Assembly (NCBI RefSeq): GCF_000152865.1
Contig: NZ_CH672390.1
Coordinates: 1,116,001-1,180,000 of the forward strand
Direction of reading: 5' to 3'
Source: Erythrobacter sp. NAP1
GTDB lineage: Bacteria > Pseudomonadota > Alphaproteobacteria > Sphingomonadales > Sphingomonadaceae
DNA: 64,000 nucleotides
The notes beneath the pieces were generated by a model. That model had not been told where the DNA came from. It saw only the letters and a list, made by a program, of their open reading frames with translations, and made no database searches. Below are positions 9,537 through 17,102 of the stretch, one piece after another; position 1 is the first letter of the stretch, and the number at the start of each line of letters is the position of its first letter. The position numbers and the translations under genes are program-made.

Positions 9537-10073
9537 ATGACGCTGTTCGATATCATAGTGCTTATTATCGTCGCTGTTGCGGCGATTGGTGGCTTCATGC
9601 GCGGGCTTGTGCAGGAAGTGCTCAGCCTTGCGGCGTGGATCCTGGCGGCCTTCTCGGTCTACTACCTCCACACCCCGGTCACCGAACAGATGCGTCAGTA
9701 CCTCGACGCAGAACCCGCGACGCCGCTGCTTGCATTCGTACTGTTGCTGCTCATCCCGTACGCAGCGATGAAAGTGATTGCGAGCAATGTGGGCGAGGCC
9801 GCGCGCGGGTCGATCCTTGGCCCGATTGACCGGGTGCTCGGCTTCGGGTTCGGTGCGCTCAAGGGCGCAATCATCGTGATTTTTGCTTTCTCGGTTCTGG
9901 TTCTCGGGTTCGATACCGTCTGGGGCTACAAAGGCCGTCCCGACTGGATCACGCAGGCTCGGACTTACCCTGCCGCCGACGCTTTCTCGCGCGAGCTTGT
10001 CCAGATGATTGCTGATCGTCGCGCGCAACTGCTGGGCGAAGAAGAGGCTGAGGACGAAGCGTCCGCCGAGTGA
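9537..10073 (+). CDS. cvpA: CvpA family inner-membrane protein
   Basis: A protein of 178 residues with four hydrophobic segments (about 4-22, 27-45, 63-82, 103-125). The start TLFDIIVLIIVAVAAIGGFMRG is typical of the CvpA/colicin V production family. Members affect envelope stress and, in some bacteria, colicin V export; the biochemical role is unknown. The C-terminus is cytosolic and acidic (LLGEEEAEDEASAE). The stop overlaps the start of the NifU-like gene (TGATG), so translation is likely coupled. Confidence 0.85.
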   Translation: MTLFDIIVLIIVAVAAIGGFMRGLVQEVLSLAAWILAAFSVYYLHTPVTEQMRQYLDAEPATPLLAFVLLLLIPYAAMKVIASNVGEAARGSILGPIDRVLGFGFGALKGAIIVIFAFSVLVLGFDTVWGYKGRPDWITQARTYPAADAFSRELVQMIADRRAQLLGEEEAEDEASAE

Positions 10074-10510
10074 TGGCGAGTTCCTCGACCAAGCTTTATA
10101 CGCCGCGCCTCCTCGCATTGTCGGCTGAGCTTGCGCGCTTTCCGCTTTCGGGGTCATTTGATTACCAAGCAGAAGCGCGTTCGCGAACTTGCGGGAGCAC
10201 CATCGAAGTAGGGGCCAATCTGGACGCAACCGGACGTGTCGCGAATACTGGCATGCAGGTAACGGCATGCGCCGTGGGTCAAAGCTCTGCTGCGATCATG
10301 GCTCTTTCTGCTGAGCGAGTTACAGCAGACGCCTTTACGACCGCCCTCGACGAAATAGAGGCTTGGCTTGCGGGCGAGGGCGGGCTCCCAACCTGGCCCG
10401 GTTTCGATGCGCTGGAGCCAGCGCTCGATCACAAGGGGCGTCATGGAGCGCTGCTGCTGCCGTGGAAGGCTATGGTCGATGCGCTTTCCTCAGCACCAAC
10501 CCCAAGCTAA
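10073..10510 (+). CDS. NifU/IscU-like iron-sulfur scaffold protein
   Basis: A protein of 145 residues of the NifU N-terminal (IscU-like) fold. Two of the usual three cluster cysteines are seen, in SRTCGS and in VTACAVGQSSAA. The position of the third (before the ALLLPWKA helix) reads RHGALLLPW, with no Cys. That pattern recurs in alphaproteobacterial 'iron-sulfur cluster assembly scaffold' annotations, and its cluster-building ability is uncertain. The start is the ATG at 10073 overlapping the cvpA stop; a GTG directly before it (10070) is possible. No iscS or suf genes are near. Confidence 0.75.
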   Translation: MASSSTKLYTPRLLALSAELARFPLSGSFDYQAEARSRTCGSTIEVGANLDATGRVANTGMQVTACAVGQSSAAIMALSAERVTADAFTTALDEIEAWLAGEGGLPTWPGFDALEPALDHKGRHGALLLPWKAMVDALSSAPTPS

Positions 10511-10576
10511 GGCAGAGGTTCTTCCCGGTCTGAGGGGGCCGGAGCAGATGCGATAGACATAACAATACGGGGAACC

Positions 10577-12256
10577 ATGTCAGCAACCACCGCCACCAGC
10601 GAAGCCGGCGCACTTGCGGATCGCGAACCGAGCGCAAAGGAAATCCGGCTTGTCGTCGGCGCATCGAGCGCCGGTACGATCTTCGAATGGTACGATTTCT
10701 TCATCTACGGAACGCTCGCTTACATCCTGAAAGATGCGTTCTATAACGTCGATGATCCCACGCTCGGCCTGCTGCTGGTCTGGTCCACTTTTGCGGTGGG
10801 TTTCGCGTTTCGGCCCATCGGAGCGATCCTGTTCGGTTTTCTAGGTGACAGGCTGGGGCGCAAATACACGTTTCTTGTCACGGTTACCCTTATGGGGATC
10901 GCGACCGCAGGCGTCGGGTTCATCCCGACGGTCAGTTATCTCGAAGACAATTACGGCGAATCCTACGTCGTAATCGCGCCGTTGATCGTGATCTTCCTGC
11001 GCATCCTTCAGGGCCTCGCGCTTGGCGGAGAATATGGCGGCGCAGCGATCTACGTCGCCGAGCACGCCCCGCCCGACAAGCGCGGGTTCTACACCAGCTT
11101 CATTCAGGCGAGCGTTGTTGGTGGCTTTGTGCTTTCCATCATTGTCGTTCTTTCAACGAGCGCGCTGATGGATACCGAAAGCTTCGAGGCATGGGGCTGG
11201 CGCATACCCTTTCTGCTCTCGATTGCGCTCCTCGCGATCTCGCTTTGGATGCGCTTGATGCTTTCCGAGAGCCCGGTCTTCCAGGCGATGAAGGAGGCGG
11301 GTGAGACCTCTTCCAATCCGTTCGTCGAGAGCTTTACTTATCCCGGCAACAAGAGCCGCATCTTCATCGCGCTGTTCGGTGTGACCGGCATCCTGACGAC
11401 GATCTGGTACACCGCTTTCTTCTCGTCGCTCAGCTTCCTTCGCGGGCCAATGAACATGGACCCGCTGACCGTAAACTGGGTGCTGCTGATCGCGGGCGCA
11501 ATTTCGATGTCATTCTACATCGTCGTGGGCAAATGGTCCGACACGATCGGTCGGAAGCTACCGATTACCGTTGGCGCTGCGATTACCTTGCTCGCGCTAT
11601 TCCCTGCGTTCTGGGGCCTGGGCGCTCTCGCTAATCCGGGGCTTTCGGATGCAGCGGAACGTTCGCCCGTGGTGGTGAGCGGGCCGGGCTGTGTCACCGA
11701 TCCCTTCGCTGAATTGTTCGACCGCGAGCAGACCGATTGCGGCAAGGTGCTTGAGACGCTGACGGCTTCGGGCGTGCCTTACACTCTCAGCGAGGGTGGT
11801 GAACTCAGCCTCTCGGCTGCCGGGAACGACATTCCGATCGCCGATGAGTGGATCGAAAGCGGCACGGCGCGCAGCGCCGGTATTCGCGAGGCGCTTAGCC
11901 AGTACGGTTTCGACTTCACTCCGCAGCAACCGCCGATTGCAAACCTTGTCGGGATCATCGCGATCCTGCTTGGCCTCGGCGTTTTGTCGGCGCTGACATA
12001 CGGTTCGGTGGCGGCGCTGCTTTCCGAGATGTTTCCGCCCAAGATCCGCTACTCTTCGATGTCGATCCCGTATCACATCGGAGCGGGCTATCTCGGCGGC
12101 TTCCTGCCCTTGATCTCAGGGATCATCGTTGCGAGCACCGGCAATGTCTATTCGGGCCTTTGGTACACTTGGGTCGTTGTCGCGTTCGGCCTGGTAGTCG
12201 CGTGGTTCGGGCTGAAGGGCGGACCACCCACGGACTTTGAAGATAATGCAGCCTGA
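10577..12256 (+). CDS. MFS transporter, metabolite:H+ symporter (MHS) type, with large extra loop
   Basis: A protein of 559 residues with about 12 membrane segments. The start EWYDFFIYGTLAYIL and the loop GFLGDRLGRKYTF are typical of the metabolite:proton symporter branch of the MFS (ShiA, ProP, KgtP relatives). Between about residues 353 and 453 there is a hydrophilic insert with two cysteines (GPGCVTDPF and QTDCGKVL), placed between late membrane segments and probably periplasmic. Substrate unknown. Its stop overlaps the start of alr by 11 bases, so the two genes are coupled. Confidence 0.88.
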   Translation: MSATTATSEAGALADREPSAKEIRLVVGASSAGTIFEWYDFFIYGTLAYILKDAFYNVDDPTLGLLLVWSTFAVGFAFRPIGAILFGFLGDRLGRKYTFLVTVTLMGIATAGVGFIPTVSYLEDNYGESYVVIAPLIVIFLRILQGLALGGEYGGAAIYVAEHAPPDKRGFYTSFIQASVVGGFVLSIIVVLSTSALMDTESFEAWGWRIPFLLSIALLAISLWMRLMLSESPVFQAMKEAGETSSNPFVESFTYPGNKSRIFIALFGVTGILTTIWYTAFFSSLSFLRGPMNMDPLTVNWVLLIAGAISMSFYIVVGKWSDTIGRKLPITVGAAITLLALFPAFWGLGALANPGLSDAAERSPVVVSGPGCVTDPFAELFDREQTDCGKVLETLTASGVPYTLSEGGELSLSAAGNDIPIADEWIESGTARSAGIREALSQYGFDFTPQQPPIANLVGIIAILLGLGVLSALTYGSVAALLSEMFPPKIRYSSMSIPYHIGAGYLGGFLPLISGIIVASTGNVYSGLWYTWVVVAFGLVVAWFGLKGGPPTDFEDNAA

Positions 12257-13313
12257 CAAGGCCGACAGGTCTAGCCTTCCGCCAAGCAGCAATGAGCTCA
12301 GGGTCGATACCGAGGCTTTGAAGGACAATTGGCGCATGCTCGATAGAATGTCGGGCGATGCCGGCGCGGGGGCTGCGGTCAAAGCTGATTGCTATGGTCT
12401 CGGCGTGAGCATCTGCGTCCCCACACTCGTTGAGGCGGGATGCCGCAATTTCTTCGTCGCAAATTGGGACGAGGCGGAGGAGCTGTCGCATTACGTCGCA
12501 CCTGAGCAGATAGCGGTTCTGCAAGGTCCGGTGACGCCGCAGGAAGCAGATTTTGCGAAAGCCTCGGGCATCTTGCCAGTCATAAACTCGATCCATCAGG
12601 CGAAGCTCTGGACCAAGGCAGGGGGCGGCACCTGCCATCTGATGATCGACACCGGGATCAATCGTCTTGGCATCGCTCCATCCGACATTTCCGATCCCGC
12701 GATTGCTGCGCTCGATATCGACGTCGCCATGAGCCATCTGGCGAGCGCCGACGAGGACGGCCCGATGAATGCACGGCAACTTGCGCTCTATCGCGAATGC
12801 CTCGGCTCGGTTCGACACAAGCGTGAGAGCCTTGCCAACAGTGCAGGCATCGCCCTCGGCATGGATTACGCGTTCGATCTGACCCGACCCGGCCTCGCTC
12901 TTTATGGAGGTATCGCTCGACCGGAGCTCGAAGGAAGGATCAAGCAGGTCGCTTACATCAAAGCATGCGTTCTGCAGACCCGCTCGCTCAAGGCCGGCGA
13001 CGCGGTGGGCTATAACGGCGAGTTCGTAGCGAGCGAGCCGATGCGGGTCGGTACGATCTCGATCGGCTACGCAGACGGGTTCCTGCGCGCTCGCGGGCCT
13101 GGTGAAGCGTTTATGTTCGAAGGGAAGCGCCTGCCGCTGCTGGGAAAGGTGTCGATGGACATGGTCGTCGTCGACCTCGCCCACGCTCCCGAGGTGAAAG
13201 AAGGCGACTGGCTCGACGTGCCGTTCGACCTTTTGAATGCTGCGCGGCAAAGCTCTGTTTCTCAATATGAATTGCTTACCGTTCTCGGACGCCGCCTGCG
13301 ACACTGGTCGTAG
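12246..13313 (+). CDS. alr: Alanine racemase
   Basis: A protein of 355 residues. The PLP lysine is Lys46 in the motif VKADCYGLG. The downstream landmarks NSAGIAL, RPGLALYGG, GYNGEF, GTISIGYADGF and GKVSMDMVVVDL all fit the family. It interconverts L- and D-alanine for peptidoglycan. The ATG at 12246 is chosen; it sits inside the end of the MFS gene (11 base overlap), which suggests translational coupling. The residue after the PLP motif is Cys where Ala is common (KADAYG); this is a minor variation. Function is well supported. Confidence 0.93.
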   Translation: MQPDKADRSSLPPSSNELRVDTEALKDNWRMLDRMSGDAGAGAAVKADCYGLGVSICVPTLVEAGCRNFFVANWDEAEELSHYVAPEQIAVLQGPVTPQEADFAKASGILPVINSIHQAKLWTKAGGGTCHLMIDTGINRLGIAPSDISDPAIAALDIDVAMSHLASADEDGPMNARQLALYRECLGSVRHKRESLANSAGIALGMDYAFDLTRPGLALYGGIARPELEGRIKQVAYIKACVLQTRSLKAGDAVGYNGEFVASEPMRVGTISIGYADGFLRARGPGEAFMFEGKRLPLLGKVSMDMVVVDLAHAPEVKEGDWLDVPFDLLNAARQSSVSQYELLTVLGRRLRHWS

Positions 13314-13339
13314 GTGTTCTTCGCAACTGCGAACATTCC

Positions 13340-13370
13340 TTGCGCTGTTATTGCGCTGCACATTGTGCAG
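13340..13370. promoter_or_regulatory. Probable PhaR autoregulatory operator upstream of phaR
   Basis: A perfect inverted repeat CTGCACA-T-TGTGCAG lies at 13356-13370. Just before it the octamer TTGCGCTG occurs twice, at 13340 and 13351, 11 bases apart and so on the same helix face. PhaR proteins are reported to bind TGC-rich repeats of CTGC...GCAG form and repress their own gene. The site is 48 bases before the phaR ATG. Binding is inferred from this fit. Confidence 0.5.
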
Positions 13371-13418
13371 ATGCTAAGACGGGTACTTCACGAGACGTCG
13401 CATTGGGATTTGAGAGAT

Positions 13419-14006
13419 ATGGCTCGCAAGGCAACCGAAGACGCCGCCGCTGACGCGGATGGCGCAATCGTCATCAAGAAATACGCAAACCGCCGCCTCT
13501 ACAACACGGCGAGCTCGAGCTACATCACGCTCGATGACCTGGCCAAAATGGTGCGCGACAATGTCGACTTCGCAGTCTTCGATGCAAAGAGCGGAGAAGA
13601 CATCACCCGCTCGATCCTCACCCAGATCATCATGGAAGAGGAATCGAATGGCGGTCAGATGCTGCCGGTCAGTTTCCTGCGCCAGCTGATCGGGATGTAC
13701 GGCAATTCGATGCAGTCGATGATGCCGTCTTACCTCGAAGCGAGCATGCAGAACTTCCGCGACAATCAGACCAAGATCCGCGAAGCGTTTGAAAAGGGTA
13801 TGGCCAACAATCCGCTTACCGCGATCCACGAAACCAATATGGCGATGATGCGCGCAGCGGCTGAAACGCTGATCCCGGGTGCCAAGGGCCTCGGCAAGAC
13901 CGCCAAGCCAGAGCAGCCCGCCAACGACGGCTCGACCGAGGAAATCGCCGCGCTGCGCGAGCAGATGGCAGCGATGCAAAAGAAGCTGGACGATCTCGCC
14001 AAATAA
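13419..14006 (+). CDS. phaR: Polyhydroxyalkanoate synthesis repressor PhaR
   Basis: A protein of 195 residues. The conserved PHB/PHA accumulation regulator DNA-binding domain is near the N-terminus (IVIKKYANRRLYNTASSSYITLDDLAKMV). The second conserved block (GEDITRSILTQIIMEEE) and the PHB-accumulation repeat (LPVSFLRQLIGMYGNSMQ) follow. The end is a coiled coil (EEIAALREQMAAMQKKLDDLA). PhaR binds nascent PHA granules and releases repression of phasin genes. The ATG at 13419 is chosen; the frame extends upstream without similarity. No PHA synthase is in the window. Confidence 0.92.
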   Translation: MARKATEDAAADADGAIVIKKYANRRLYNTASSSYITLDDLAKMVRDNVDFAVFDAKSGEDITRSILTQIIMEEESNGGQMLPVSFLRQLIGMYGNSMQSMMPSYLEASMQNFRDNQTKIREAFEKGMANNPLTAIHETNMAMMRAAAETLIPGAKGLGKTAKPEQPANDGSTEEIAALREQMAAMQKKLDDLAK

Positions 14007-14069
14007 GGCCACCAATCCGGCGACAAGCTCGCATGGGCGATAACAGAACAAGTCTAAGCAGGAAAATCA

Positions 14070-15614
14070 GTGGCTAACATCAGGCACGCGCTCAACGTGA
14101 AGCGCGAAGACGACTTTGCCAAATGGTATCAGGAAGTGATTTCGGCAGCCGATCTCGCCGAGGAATCGGGCGTGCGCGGCTGCATGGTGATCAAGCCGTG
14201 GGGCTACGGCATCTGGGAGCGCGTTCAGCGCCTCATGGATGACCGGATCAAGGCGGCCGGTATCGCCAATGCCTATTTCCCGCTCTTCATCCCGCTTGCA
14301 AATTTCGAGCGCGAGGCCGACCACGTCGATGGCTTCGCAAAGGAAATGGCCGTCGTCACGCACCACCGCCTGATCGCGGATGGGAAGGGCGGGTTGATCC
14401 CTGACCCCGAAGCCAAGCTTGAAGAGCCGTTGGTGGTTCGCCCCACGTCTGAGACGATTATCGGCGATGCTATGGCGCGCTGGATCCAGTCGTGGCGTGA
14501 TCTCCCGTTGATGCTTAACCAGTGGGCGAACGTGGTGCGCTGGGAAATGCGCACCCGCATGTTCCTGCGCACTTCAGAGTTTCTCTGGCAGGAAGGCCAC
14601 ACGGCACACGCAACCCGCGAAGAGGCTGTCGAAGAAACGCACCGCGCACTCGAAATGTACCGCGCCTGCGTCGAGGAAGACCTCGCCATGCCGGTAATCG
14701 CAGGTGAGAAGCCCGAGAACGAACGCTTCCCCGGCGCGGATGAAACCTGGTCGATCGAGGCCATGATGCAGGACGGCAAGGCACTGCAAGCCGGCACGTC
14801 GCACTATCTCGGAACCAGTTTCGCCAGCGCTGCTGGCATCCAGTATCAGGACAAGGAAGGCACGCAGCAGCTGTGCCACACGACCAGCTGGGGGACCTCC
14901 ACCCGCATGATCGGCGGCGTCGTCATGACCCACGGCGACGACGATGGCCTGCGCGTTCCGCCGCGCATCGCCCCGCACCAGATCATCATTCTGCCGATGC
15001 TTCGTGAAAAGCCTGAGGACGAGGTTGTGCTGGCTTATTGTGAGGAAGTTCGCGCGGCTCTTGCAAGTCAGTGGTCGATGGGTGAGCCCGTTCGCGTGTT
15101 GCTCGACAAGACGCCGGGCAAGGCGGCCGCGAAACGCTGGAGTTGGGTGCGCAAGGGTGCACCCGTAATCGTCGAGGTTGGCCCTCGCGACATGGACGAA
15201 GGCAAGGTCGCCGTTCTGCGCCGCGATGCGCTGTGGAACATGGACAACGGCAAGCCCGCCATGGCCTTCACTCCCAAGGGCGAATTTATCGACGGTGCCG
15301 CCGCTCTCTTGGAAGACATTCAGAACAGCCTCTTCACCAAAGCGCGCGAGCGCCGCGATGCCAACATTACGCGCGGCCTGACCCAGTGGGGTGAAGTGCA
15401 GGACTTCTTCAAGTCGAACGGCAAGTATCCGGGCTGGGTAGAGGTCGAGTGGGCCAAGCCTACCGGCGCTGCGCTTGAAAAGGTCGTTGAGCAGTTGAAG
15501 GCCGAAAAGCTCACGCTTCGCAACGTCCCGCGCGACGCCGATGCAGGAGATGGTATCTGCATCTTCACCGGTGAGCCTGCGGTTGAGCGCGTGCTGGTCG
15601 CCCGCGCCTATTGA
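14070..15614 (+). CDS. proS: Prolyl-tRNA synthetase, eukaryote/archaea-like form
   Basis: A class II synthetase of 514 residues. Motif 2 region VVRWEMRTRMFLRTSEFLWQEGHTAHA and the stretch RPTSETIIGDAMARWIQSWRDLP match the eukaryote/archaea-like ProRS, which lacks the large insertion domain of the E. coli enzyme. The C-terminus ends in RVLVARAY, as in that form. It charges tRNA-Pro. Many alphaproteobacteria carry a shorter bacterial-type ProRS of about 440 residues instead. The start at 14070 has AGGA a few bases upstream. The function is well supported. Confidence 0.95.
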   Translation: MANIRHALNVKREDDFAKWYQEVISAADLAEESGVRGCMVIKPWGYGIWERVQRLMDDRIKAAGIANAYFPLFIPLANFEREADHVDGFAKEMAVVTHHRLIADGKGGLIPDPEAKLEEPLVVRPTSETIIGDAMARWIQSWRDLPLMLNQWANVVRWEMRTRMFLRTSEFLWQEGHTAHATREEAVEETHRALEMYRACVEEDLAMPVIAGEKPENERFPGADETWSIEAMMQDGKALQAGTSHYLGTSFASAAGIQYQDKEGTQQLCHTTSWGTSTRMIGGVVMTHGDDDGLRVPPRIAPHQIIILPMLREKPEDEVVLAYCEEVRAALASQWSMGEPVRVLLDKTPGKAAAKRWSWVRKGAPVIVEVGPRDMDEGKVAVLRRDALWNMDNGKPAMAFTPKGEFIDGAAALLEDIQNSLFTKARERRDANITRGLTQWGEVQDFFKSNGKYPGWVEVEWAKPTGAALEKVVEQLKAEKLTLRNVPRDADAGDGICIFTGEPAVERVLVARAY

Positions 15615-15660
15615 CCGCTTCCGGTTGATCTGCGGGCCCGTGCGCGGCACAAGCTCGCAC

Positions 15661-17079
15661 ATGATCAAGCCCAGCCTCGCAATCGCCCTCGTTCTCGCCG
15701 CGCCCGCAGTGGCGACATCAATCACCGCCGACGAACTCGTCGAGTGGGAAGATCACCTGGCCGAGCAGGTTTCGGAAGATCGCATGCGCGCTGACATGGA
15801 CACCATCGTCGGCTTCGGCACGCGCCATACGCTTTCGAGCCAGACTGATCCGGAGCGCGGAATCGGGGCTGCGGTAAACTGGGCGCTCGACGAATTCCGC
15901 CGCATCTCCAGTGCCTGCAACGACTGTCTTGAAGTCATGGCCGTCAGCGACACCGTAACGGGCGACCGTATTCCCACACCGACACTTGTTCGCAATGCCG
16001 TTGCCATCCAGCGAGGCACCGAGCGGCCCGATGAAGTCATCATCGTGCAGGCGCATTACGACAGCCGCGTGAGTAATGCCCTCAACGCGACCGACGATGC
16101 GCCGGGCGCAAACGACGATGGCTCAGGAAGCGTCATGGTGCTCGAAGCTGCTCGCATCCTGAGCCAGCGCGAGCATCCCTCGACCATCATCTACGCGCTC
16201 CTTACAGGCGAGGAACAGGGGCTGTTCGGCGCCCGCATCCTTGCCGACTGGGTCGAGAGCCAGGGCATGACGGTCAAGGCTGTCCTCAACAACGACATGA
16301 TCGGAAACTCATGCGGCTCGGATGGCTATTGCGATGCAGAACATGTCCGCGTCTTTTCCGAGGGGCTGCGCGCCGATTCCACCGCTCGCCTGCGCGCTCG
16401 GCAACGCCGGTTTGGCGGCGAAAACGATTCTCCCGGCCGCAACCTTTCGCGCTGGCTCGATGAAGTCGCCTCGAGTAATCCGGATGGTATGCAGGTCAGG
16501 CAAATCTGGCGCACCGACCGCATGGGTCGGGGCGGGGATCAGATCCCTTTTCTCGATAAGGGCTACCCGGCTGTCCGCATCACCGTCGCAGTCGAGGATT
16601 ACGAGCATCAGCATCAGGACCTGCGAACGGAAGACGGTATCAAGTACGGCGATACGGTGGACGAGCTGGACTTCGATTACCTGACCAGAGCCGCGCAGCT
16701 AAACGTGCGCGCCCTTCACAACCTTGCCATGGCTCCGATGCCGCCGAGGGTGTCCGCTGATGCGGCGGTCAGGACCGATACGGAGATATCATGGCAGGCT
16801 GTGCCGGGGGCAAAACTCTATGTGGTTCATAGGCGCCGCACGGATGAATCGTACTGGGATTCTGATGAGACTGCCTTGGTCTATGCTGATCGCCCCGTCG
16901 AAGCGAACGCAGCGGCTGCCGATGAGGCACGCCGCTTCAGCCACATAGAAAACCTTCGCGGAGACGACTGGATTTTCGGGGTTCAGGCTTGCAACGGCCC
17001 CTATTGCTCGCCCGTAGCGAGCGCGGTTCCGGGCGGTGCATTCGAGCCCGTGAAGCAGCCTGAGGGTGACAGCGACTAG
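15661..17079 (+). CDS. Secreted M28 family zinc peptidase
   Basis: A protein of 472 residues with a signal peptide (MIKPSLAIALVLAAPAVATS). Zinc-site motifs of the M28 aminopeptidase family are clear: AHYDSR (His), GANDDGSG (Asp), LTGEEQGLFG (catalytic Glu and ligand), NNDMIGNS (Asp) and YEHQHQD (His). After the peptidase domain, from about residue 385, a domain WQAVPGAKLYVVHRR resembles a fibronectin type III fold. Location should be periplasm or outside. The ATG at 15661 fits the signal peptide; an upstream in-frame start lies within proS and is discarded. Peptide specificity is unknown. Confidence 0.9.
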   Translation: MIKPSLAIALVLAAPAVATSITADELVEWEDHLAEQVSEDRMRADMDTIVGFGTRHTLSSQTDPERGIGAAVNWALDEFRRISSACNDCLEVMAVSDTVTGDRIPTPTLVRNAVAIQRGTERPDEVIIVQAHYDSRVSNALNATDDAPGANDDGSGSVMVLEAARILSQREHPSTIIYALLTGEEQGLFGARILADWVESQGMTVKAVLNNDMIGNSCGSDGYCDAEHVRVFSEGLRADSTARLRARQRRFGGENDSPGRNLSRWLDEVASSNPDGMQVRQIWRTDRMGRGGDQIPFLDKGYPAVRITVAVEDYEHQHQDLRTEDGIKYGDTVDELDFDYLTRAAQLNVRALHNLAMAPMPPRVSADAAVRTDTEISWQAVPGAKLYVVHRRRTDESYWDSDETALVYADRPVEANAAAADEARRFSHIENLRGDDWIFGVQACNGPYCSPVASAVPGGAFEPVKQPEGDSD

Positions 17080-17102
17080 TCGCGTCTCCATATGGGGCGT
17101 AT

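Noticed and set aside
12123..13361. Long open frame (412 codons) opposite alr
   Set aside because: Antisense shadow of alr; no recognisable domain and no start signal.
14574..15725. Long open frame (383 codons) opposite proS
   Set aside because: Antisense shadow of proS with no family features.
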